From assembly GCA_002332715.1 (NCBI GenBank), contig DDBE01000175.1:1-11740 (forward strand): a DNA stretch of 11,740 nucleotides, in the 5' to 3' direction. The notes beneath the pieces are model-generated. The model ran no database searches, had not been told where the DNA came from, and was given only the letters and a program-made list of their open reading frames with translations. The position numbers and the translations under genes are program-made. Of the stretch, positions 1 through 5,478 are shown one piece after another (the first letter of the stretch is position 1; each line of letters begins with the position of its first letter). Source of the DNA: Flavobacteriales bacterium UBA2040 (GTDB taxonomy: Bacteria; Bacteroidota; Bacteroidia; Flavobacteriales_D; Crocinitomicaceae).

Positions 1-891
1 CAATGTTCGGAGATTTATCCAAAAAAACCGATTTACGATATACCTGGTTTTCCAACGATTATGGCGGGCGAATTGATTGATAATCTGATGGAGCAAGCTG
101 CGCCTTTTAAACCTGGATTTACTTTAGGAGAAGCGGCGATGACGATAGATAAAACAGACTATAATCAGTTTATCGTTACGACAATTAGAGGAACAAAACA
201 CAAAGCGGCAATTGTAATGATTGCTGGAGGCTTGGGCGTTTTTGAGCCCAGAAAACCACCAATAACGAGTTTGATTGATTTTGAAGATAAAGGCGTTGAA
301 TATATCATCAAAGACCCAGAATTTTACCGTGGAAAACGATGTGTGATTGCTGGGGGTGGAGATTCTGCCTTGGATTGGTCTATCTTTTTAGCAGAGAAAA
401 AAATCGCCAAAGAAGTGGTTTTGGTGCATAGAAGTAGCTCTTTTCGAGGACATTTAGATTCGGTACAGCGTGTTATAGACATGGCTGGAAAAGGGGAGAT
501 AAAACTGATTACCGAAGCCGAGGTAACGGGGATCAACGGAAATGGAAAAGTTGATTCGGTAACCATTACCCATCAAAAAGATGGTGAAATGATTCAAGAA
601 ACGGATCACTTCATTCCTTTGTTTGGCTTGAAACCAAGTTTGGGACCAATTGCCGACTGGGGATTTGAAATTGAAAAAAACGCGATCGTTGTAGATACGT
701 TGGACTATTCAACGAATATTCCAGGAATCTACGCAATAGGTGATGTAAATACCTATACGAATAAGTTGAAATTGATTCTTTGTGGTTTCCATGAAGGAAC
801 AATGGCGGTTCAGTCGGCATTTGCACGAATCCATCCGGATAAAAAGAATATTTTGAAGTATACAACTGTGAATGGGGTTACTGGTTTTTAA
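1..891 (+). CDS. Ferredoxin/flavodoxin--NADP reductase, thioredoxin-reductase-like type (5' truncated by window edge)
   Basis: The reading frame is open from base 1 and stops at TAA 889-891. It gives 296 residues; roughly 50-60 N-terminal residues, including the first FAD-binding GxGxxG, lie outside the window. The first ATG inside the window (61) is internal, because conserved family sequence ('YPKKPIYDIPGFP') precedes it in frame. The NADPH-binding motif GGGDSALDW is encoded at about 349-378, followed by HRSSSFRGH. The C-terminal FAD-binding segment is IPGIYAIGDVNTY, encoded at about 718-756. There is no CxxC redox pair between the domains, which separates it from thioredoxin reductase and fits the homodimeric cytosolic YumC-type flavoenzyme. 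That enzyme moves electrons between NADPH and ferredoxin or flavodoxin. A bacillithiol-disulfide reductase (YpdA-like) is a less likely alternative. The next gene starts 127 bases downstream, so co-transcription is uncertain. Confidence 0.9.
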   Translation, partial: QCSEIYPKKPIYDIPGFPTIMAGELIDNLMEQAAPFKPGFTLGEAAMTIDKTDYNQFIVTTIRGTKHKAAIVMIAGGLGVFEPRKPPITSLIDFEDKGVEYIIKDPEFYRGKRCVIAGGGDSALDWSIFLAEKKIAKEVVLVHRSSSFRGHLDSVQRVIDMAGKGEIKLITEAEVTGINGNGKVDSVTITHQKDGEMIQETDHFIPLFGLKPSLGPIADWGFEIEKNAIVVDTLDYSTNIPGIYAIGDVNTYTNKLKLILCGFHEGTMAVQSAFARIHPDKKNILKYTTVNGVTGF

Positions 892-954
892 AAAACTATT
901 GAATTTATAGGTGTGTTTCTGTAACTACTATAAAACCTCAAAAATTTGTTCGAT

Positions 955-1018
955 ATTTAGCGAACGCCGGAGGCAGCAATGCAGTTAATTACTAATTTTT
1001 TATTCGTAATTTTATCAC
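955..1018. repeat. Intergenic repeat-like element in the leader of the MoeB-rhodanese gene
   Basis: The leader holds TAGCGAACGCC (from about 958), a purine-rich GGAGG patch, then A/T-rich sequence with a 6-bp inverted repeat AATTAC/GTAATT (987-992 and 1006-1011). It ends in ATTCGTAATTTT directly before the start codon. The same ingredients in the same order (TAGCGA..GCC, an A/T-rich palindrome, ATTCGTAATT, then a start codon) recur before topB at 5408-5478. This suggests a dispersed non-coding repeat that abuts gene starts. The GGAGG at 969-973 is about 45 bases from the thiF-like ATG, too far to act as its ribosome binding site. Confidence 0.4.
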
Positions 1019-2137
1019 ATGTCCTCAAATCCAAAATCCTACCGGTATTCACGACAAATTCAACTCCAAAATTTCGGAATTCAAGCTCAAAACAAACTGA
1101 ACGAATCCAAGGTTTTAGTTGTCGGGGCAGGCGCGCTTGGTTGCCCTGTTTTAAGTTATTTGACGGCGGCCGGAATTGGAAAAATTGGAATAGTTGATGG
1201 AGATATTATTGAACTTTCGAATCTTCACCGTCAAGTTTTGTACACCACGGAAAACATTGGTGAATCGAAGGCATTTGTTGCAATGGAGAGACTTCAAGCG
1301 ATGAATCCAGATATCGATATCGAAGTTTTCGAAACATATTTGTCCACGGATAATGCATTTGAAATTGTCGAAGACTACGATATTTTAATTGACGGAACGG
1401 ATAATTTTCCAACTCGCTATTTGGTGAATGATGTGTGTGTGCTTCGGGATAAAATCAATATTCATGGTTCTATTTTTCAGTATTCAGGACAAGTTTCAGT
1501 CTTTAATTATTTGAATTCTGACGGAAAACGTGGCCCAAATTACCGTGATTTATTTCCTGTTCCACCGAGTCCTGATGAGGTGGTAAGTTGCGCCGAAGGA
1601 GGTGTAGTTGGTGCGCTACCTGGAATTATTGGAAGTACAATGGCCATGGAATGCATTAAAGTTCTTACGGGAATAGGATCAGTTTTATCCGGAAAACTGC
1701 AACAAACAGATAGTTTGACTGGCGCATCACATTTGCTAACTTTTACTGCCGATGTAGCGAATCCACTAACAGGTGAGCGACCAACTCAATTTGATTTAAT
1801 CGATTACGTACAATTTTGTAATCCAAGTAAAGAAAAAAGAATGAAGAGTATAAATGTTTCGGAGTTAAAAACAATGATCGCTAATAACGAAGATTTTCAA
1901 TTGATTGACGTGCGTGAAACTTTTGAGTTTGATGAAGTCAATATGAATGGAACGCTAATTCCACTCGGTGAAATACCGACTCGGGTTTCTGAAATTTCAA
2001 AGGATAAAAAGGTGATTATTCACTGTAAAATGGGTGGGCGTAGCGCTAACGCAATCGGATTTCTAGAACAAAATTATGGGTTTGAGAATCTCCATAATCT
2101 AGAAGGTGGGATTATAGCTTGGTTGGATGAAAATTAA
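1019..2137 (+). CDS. MoeB/ThiF/HesA-family adenylyltransferase with C-terminal rhodanese domain
   Basis: The product is 372 residues. Residues 1-265 are an E1-like adenylyltransferase: nucleotide loop GAGALG at 36-41, ELSNLHRQ at 65-72, DGTDN at 125-129, and a conserved cysteine in SCAEGGVVG (C191). Residues 276-372 are a rhodanese domain with active-site loop CKMGGRS (C336). Relatives adenylate the C-terminal Gly-Gly of a small sulfur carrier (MoaD or ThiS); the rhodanese supplies a persulfide, so the fusion would activate and sulfurate one carrier for molybdopterin or thiamin synthesis. The usual first zinc CxxC (CYRC in MoeB) reads NYRD at 174-177, and no second CxxC is seen, so this is a zinc-less variant. 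No carrier-protein gene is visible, so the pathway is open. The start at 1019 places the usual SRQ helix (11-13) near the N-terminus. A histidine kinase follows after 15 bases, probably on the same transcript. Confidence 0.88.
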   Translation: MSSNPKSYRYSRQIQLQNFGIQAQNKLNESKVLVVGAGALGCPVLSYLTAAGIGKIGIVDGDIIELSNLHRQVLYTTENIGESKAFVAMERLQAMNPDIDIEVFETYLSTDNAFEIVEDYDILIDGTDNFPTRYLVNDVCVLRDKINIHGSIFQYSGQVSVFNYLNSDGKRGPNYRDLFPVPPSPDEVVSCAEGGVVGALPGIIGSTMAMECIKVLTGIGSVLSGKLQQTDSLTGASHLLTFTADVANPLTGERPTQFDLIDYVQFCNPSKEKRMKSINVSELKTMIANNEDFQLIDVRETFEFDEVNMNGTLIPLGEIPTRVSEISKDKKVIIHCKMGGRSANAIGFLEQNYGFENLHNLEGGIIAWLDEN

Positions 2138-2152
2138 GAGATACACGACATT

Positions 2153-3502
2153 ATGATGAAGAGAAGCAGCATTAGTTATTTTATCATTTTAGGAGTGGTT
2201 TCGCTTTTCGTGATTGTGACTTTGCAGTTGATATGGTTGAATAAAACACTCGACATCCAACGCACAAGCATAGAAATTCAGAACAAAGAGGATAGTTTAA
2301 GTCTTGTAAATTTCACCGAAAAAACACATGCTGCGCTCCATGATGTCCTAGCTGATATTGCTGAAAAAAGAGGAGAGAAAATTCAAAATTTTGACGCTGT
2401 AAGGCAAGAAAGAACGAATTACTTTGTGGTAGACATCAACGATGAACTGCATCCGTTTTATCTTCAGAATTTATTGAAAGAAAAATTTTACAATAACAAT
2501 GTCAACCAAGATTTTCAATACGGTATTTACGATTGTTTTTCGGATTCTATCGTTTATGGCAATCTCATCCGCTATAACAAAAATGTCACAAACGACGAAG
2601 GGGCCGACACAACTGTCACTTCGCCTTCAGCAGGGCTTTCGTGGAAAAAAGACGGGCATTATTTCACCTTGTATTTTCCGAATATTTCGACCAAAAAGAT
2701 AGAGCGAAACGATCAATTGTTTGCCCCATGGTTGTACATTTTGTTAATTGTAATTCTTGTTTTCTCCTTCTTTATTTTTGCCGTTTCAATCATTATAAAA
2801 CAAAGAAAATTATCTGAAACCCGCAGTGACTTCATCAACAACATGACGCACGAATTGAAAACTCCGATTTCAACAATTGGTCTGTCGAGCGAGATGCTTT
2901 TGAAAAATGATTTATCTGGAAATCCTGAGAAAATTAAAAGATATGCTAGTATCATTCACAAAGAAAACAAGCGATTGGAAAATCAGGTGGAACGTGTATT
3001 GAATGTTGCTAAGTTGGACAAGGACAAGGTTGTTTTAAAGAAAAGCACAATCGAAATTCACGAAATTCTACAAGAAGTCAAGGATAATTTTGAGTTCAAC
3101 CAAGAGGGCAAGGGGGGAAGTGTTATAATGCACCTTAACGCCGATGATGATGCTTTGAGAGCGGATGAAGTGCATATTTCAAACGTTTTGTACAACTTGA
3201 TCGACAATGCAATTAAGTATTGCGAAGTAGATCCAGTGATAGAAATTACAACACGAAATGATCAGAAATTTCTAATTATCGAAGTAGCGGATAATGGGAT
3301 TGGAATTCCAAGAGAAGATATCAACCAAATTTTCGATAAATTCTTTCGTGTGCATACCGGAAATAGACACGATGTGAAGGGTTTTGGGCTGGGATTATAT
3401 TATGTAAAATTGATTATCGAAGCACATAAAGGAACGGTGAATGTACAAAGCACCATTGGTAAAGGCACCACTTTCACTTTGAAAATACCGAAGGTTTCTT
3501 AA
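2153..3502 (+). CDS. Membrane sensor histidine kinase, HAMP-less
   Basis: The product is 449 residues; an equally good start lies at 2156, since two ATG codons are adjacent. TM1 is at about 8-29 and TM2 at about 193-216, enclosing an extracytoplasmic domain of about 160 residues with no recognised fold. Only about ten residues separate TM2 from the H-box FINNMTHELKTPIS, with phosphoacceptor H233, so there is no HAMP linker. The ATPase motifs are all present: N-box NLIDNAIKYC (348-357), G1 DNGIGI (380-385), F-box IFDKFFRV (393-400) and G2 GFGLGL (410-415). It should therefore be an active autokinase. It lies 15 bases after the MoeB-like gene, and no response regulator gene occurs in the window, so it is an orphan here. 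The architecture resembles the RprX-like kinases of Bacteroidota. Its signal and partner cannot be read from the sequence. Its stop codon overlaps that of the convergent gene. Confidence 0.93.
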   Translation: MMKRSSISYFIILGVVSLFVIVTLQLIWLNKTLDIQRTSIEIQNKEDSLSLVNFTEKTHAALHDVLADIAEKRGEKIQNFDAVRQERTNYFVVDINDELHPFYLQNLLKEKFYNNNVNQDFQYGIYDCFSDSIVYGNLIRYNKNVTNDEGADTTVTSPSAGLSWKKDGHYFTLYFPNISTKKIERNDQLFAPWLYILLIVILVFSFFIFAVSIIIKQRKLSETRSDFINNMTHELKTPISTIGLSSEMLLKNDLSGNPEKIKRYASIIHKENKRLENQVERVLNVAKLDKDKVVLKKSTIEIHEILQEVKDNFEFNQEGKGGSVIMHLNADDDALRADEVHISNVLYNLIDNAIKYCEVDPVIEITTRNDQKFLIIEVADNGIGIPREDINQIFDKFFRVHTGNRHDVKGFGLGLYYVKLIIEAHKGTVNVQSTIGKGTTFTLKIPKVS

Positions 3503-3903
3503 TTCAGGAAGAGTAAAGCACTGGGTTGAGGATATAGACCGTCCCTGGAAATTTTCTTACCTTTTTTGTACACCACAATCCGCTCCCCGACGCTCTGGTT
3601 TTCCATTGTGGCATCGAGCACGTAATAATCATCCGCTTCAAAAAGCACTTCGAAATCACCATGAGTAGTGAGTTTTCCAATTTGAATCGTCAAATAACCG
3701 ACGTTGATTTGGATTTGAATGGGAATAGGATTTACTTCCACCAACTTATCACCCGCATCGAATTTATAGCCATTAATTTGACCTTCGTAGGTGCCGTAGT
3801 ATTTTCGCTTAATACTCTTAATACTTTTTCGCAGGGTCTGGGACGACCCTTCATTTGCCATAAACGTGAAAAGAAAAAGGAGTACAATCAAACGTACATT
3901 CAT
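3499..3903 (-). CDS. Small secreted protein of unknown function
   Basis: The product is 134 residues. The N-terminus is a classical signal peptide: MNVR, a hydrophobic core LIVLLFLFTFMA, and probable cleavage near GSSQ at about residue 22. That predicts a mature periplasmic or exported protein of about 112 residues. The mature part alternates hydrophobic and polar residues (for example IPIQIQINVGYLTIQIG, then EVLFEADDYYVLDAT), which points to an all-beta fold. YYGTYEGQI near its start is reminiscent of small lipocalin-like barrels, but this is only an impression. I do not recognise the family. It has no lipobox cysteine and no cysteine at all. It is convergent with the histidine kinase and shares the TTAA that encodes both stops. 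Its start faces thyA across 185 bases. The clear signal peptide supports this strand over the overlapping plus-strand frame at 3661-3957. Confidence 0.75.
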   Translation of the reverse strand: MNVRLIVLLFLFTFMANEGSSQTLRKSIKSIKRKYYGTYEGQINGYKFDAGDKLVEVNPIPIQIQINVGYLTIQIGKLTTHGDFEVLFEADDYYVLDATMENQSVGERIVVYKKGKKISRDGLYPQPSALLFLN

Positions 3904-4000
3904 AATTCATTGTTCTTTTCTGTTGTCGAAAATAGAGATTATTTTTCATTTGTTTGAATTCATTTCATTCACAAAACAGGATTAAAAAGCCTGATATGTG

Positions 4001-4019
4001 AATATCTTCCTCAGATATT
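4001..4019. promoter_or_regulatory. Short palindrome in the divergent spacer before thyA
   Basis: AATATCT (4001-4007) and AGATATT (4013-4019) form a perfect 7-bp inverted repeat around TCCTC. No T-tract follows on either strand, so it is not a convincing terminator. It lies in the 185-base spacer between the divergent small secreted protein and thyA, where an operator could sit. No protein partner can be proposed. Confidence 0.25.
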
Positions 4020-4040
4020 GAACAAAATTCGAACCAAACA

Positions 4041-4063
4041 CGAAGAGGTAATTCGTATCTTCG
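4041..4063. promoter_or_regulatory. Second inverted repeat and possible -7 region upstream of thyA
   Basis: CGAAGA (4041-4046) pairs with TCTTCG (4058-4063) across an 11-base loop, ending 25 bases before the thyA start. The right arm overlaps TATCTTCG (4056-4063), one mismatch from the Bacteroidota -7 consensus TAnnTTTG. No well-spaced -33 TTG was found, so the promoter reading is weak. Confidence 0.2.
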
Positions 4064-4088
4064 ATGTCGAAACAAACGAGATTTAAGA

Positions 4089-4883
4089 ATGCAACAATAT
4101 CACGATTTACTCCGACGGATTTTAGACGAAGGAACCTTCAAAGGCGATAGAACAGGAACAGGAACAACCTCTATTTTTGGACATCAAATGCGTTTTGATT
4201 TGTCCAAAGGATTTCCGCTTGTGACGACGAAAAAAGTACATCTTCGTTCTATTATTGTCGAATTGTTATGGTTTTTAAATGGAGATACGAACATCAAATA
4301 TTTGAATGAAAATGGTGTTTCTATTTGGAACGAATGGGCCGATGAAGACGGAAATCTAGGTCCAGTTTACGGCCATCAATGGAGAAGTTGGCCGGGGAAA
4401 AACGGTGAGAAATTGGATCAAATCACCAAACTCGTCGACCAGATAAAAAACAACCCCAATTCTCGTAGATTATTGGTTTCAGCTTGGAATGTTTCGGATG
4501 TCGACAATATGGCTTTGCCGCCTTGTCACACCATGTTTCAATTCTATGTAGCCGATGGAAAATTAAGTTGTCAGTTGTACCAGCGTTCTGCTGATACTTT
4601 CTTAGGAGTTCCTTTCAATATCGCTTCGTATGCTCTGTTGACCATGATGTTGGCACAAGTCTGCGATTTGAAAGTGGGTGATTTTGTGCACACTTTCGGC
4701 GATGCGCATTTGTATTCCAATCACATCGAACAAACGAATCTGCAATTGTCACGTGAACTTCGTTCTTTGCCAACAATGAAAATAAATCCTGACGTAAAAG
4801 ATATATTCTCGTTCAAATTAGCAGATTTCGAATTGTTGAATTACGACCCCCATCCACATATCAAAGGCGCCGTTGCTGTTTAA
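4089..4883 (+). CDS. thyA: Thymidylate synthase
   Basis: The enzyme converts dUMP and 5,10-methylene-tetrahydrofolate to dTMP and dihydrofolate in the cytoplasm. The product is 264 residues, the same length as the E. coli enzyme, with matching numbering. The catalytic cysteine is C146 in [12 protein letters not shown]. The substrate-binding QRSAD segment is at 165-169 (R166 and D169 included), N177 is in PFNIASY, and H207 and Y209 are in GDAHLYSNH. The N-terminal RTGTGT phosphate-binding loop is at 21-26. The C-terminus ends [13 protein letters not shown], close to the classical ending that closes over the active site. All key residues are present, so it should be active. folA follows after 9 bases and recycles the dihydrofolate made here, so the pair is almost certainly one transcript. 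Confidence 0.98.
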   Translation: MQQYHDLLRRILDEGTFKGDRTGTGTTSIFGHQMRFDLSKGFPLVTTKKVHLRSIIVELLWFLNGDTNIKYLNENGVSIWNEWADEDGNLGPVYGHQWRSWPGKNGEKLDQITKLVDQIKNNPNSRRLLVSAWNVSDVDNMALPPCHTMFQFYVADGKLSCQLYQRSADTFLGVPFNIASYALLTMMLAQVCDLKVGDFVHTFGDAHLYSNHIEQTNLQLSRELRSLPTMKINPDVKDIFSFKLADFELLNYDPHPHIKGAVAV

Positions 4884-4892
4884 GTTTAATCG

Positions 4893-5399
4893 ATGAAAGT
4901 AGCTTTAATTGTAGCCATGGACCTCGAAAGAGGAATAGGAAAAAACAACGATTTGATGTGGCATTTGCCAAAAGATATGCGTTTTTTCAAAGAAACGACG
5001 CTTGGTCATGTGGTCGTTATGGGACGTAAAAATTGGGATTCAATTCCTGTAAAATATCGCCCATTGTCTGACCGTGAAAATGTTGTTTTGACCCGAAATA
5101 AAAAATTCTCTTCCGATGATTGTGTCGTCCTCCATGATTTGGTGGAAGTCTGGGAAAAGTACCAAGACGAGGAAGAAAGAACGATTTTTATTATTGGGGG
5201 TGGGGAAATTTATCGACAAGCCATAGAAAGTGGGTTGATAGAAGAAATGTACATCACCCATGTGAATGGTACCTATAATGCCGAGACTTTCTTCCCAACT
5301 TTCAACCTAAAAAATTGGTCATTTAAAGTCCTATTTGAACAAGAAATGGACGGAAAACACGAATTTGCCTTCCAAGTAAATCATTATGTCAGAATTTAA
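4893..5399 (+). CDS. folA: Dihydrofolate reductase
   Basis: The enzyme reduces dihydrofolate to tetrahydrofolate with NADPH, regenerating the cofactor consumed by the neighbouring ThyA. The product is 168 residues, a normal length for a bacterial DHFR. The N-terminal strand MKVALIVAMD leads to the substrate loop GIGKNNDLMWHLPKDMRFF, with catalytic acid D28 (equivalent to E. coli D27) and W23. The NADPH-binding signature GRKNWDSIP is at 44-52, RPLSDRENVVLTR at 56-68, and the glycine-rich IGGGEIY at 101-107. The start at 4893 is 9 bases after the thyA stop and is fixed by the first beta strand. No change typical of trimethoprim resistance can be judged by eye. Confidence 0.97.
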   Translation: MKVALIVAMDLERGIGKNNDLMWHLPKDMRFFKETTLGHVVVMGRKNWDSIPVKYRPLSDRENVVLTRNKKFSSDDCVVLHDLVEVWEKYQDEEERTIFIIGGGEIYRQAIESGLIEEMYITHVNGTYNAETFFPTFNLKNWSFKVLFEQEMDGKHEFAFQVNHYVRI

Positions 5400-5407
5400 A
5401 TCGAGAA

Positions 5408-5478
5408 TAGCGATGCCTTCGACTCCCTCAGTCAGCGCTAAATCGTAATTTTTAATTGAAAAATTCGTAATTAAATAA
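5408..5478. repeat. Intergenic repeat-like element in the topB leader
   Basis: TAGCG (5408-5412) and CGCTA (5436-5440) are inverted around CCTTCGACTCCCTCAG. That core resembles the CTTCGACTCCGCTCAG-type small repeat I recall from many bacterial intergenic regions (from memory, not checked). A perfect 7-bp hairpin follows: AATTTTT (5447-5453), loop AATTG, AAAAATT (5459-5465). TCGTAATT occurs twice as a direct repeat (5443-5450 and 5465-5472). The tail ATTCGTAATT then the topB ATG matches the arrangement before the MoeB-like gene at 1019. Confidence 0.5.

Noticed and set aside
979..1197. 72-codon plus-strand frame overlapping the MoeB-like start
   Set aside because: It begins in the repeat-like leader and runs out of frame through conserved adenylyltransferase sequence, with no protein-like features of its own.
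3661..3957. 98-codon plus-strand frame opposite the small secreted protein
   Set aside because: It is antisense to a frame with a clear signal peptide and shows no domain or plausible start context.
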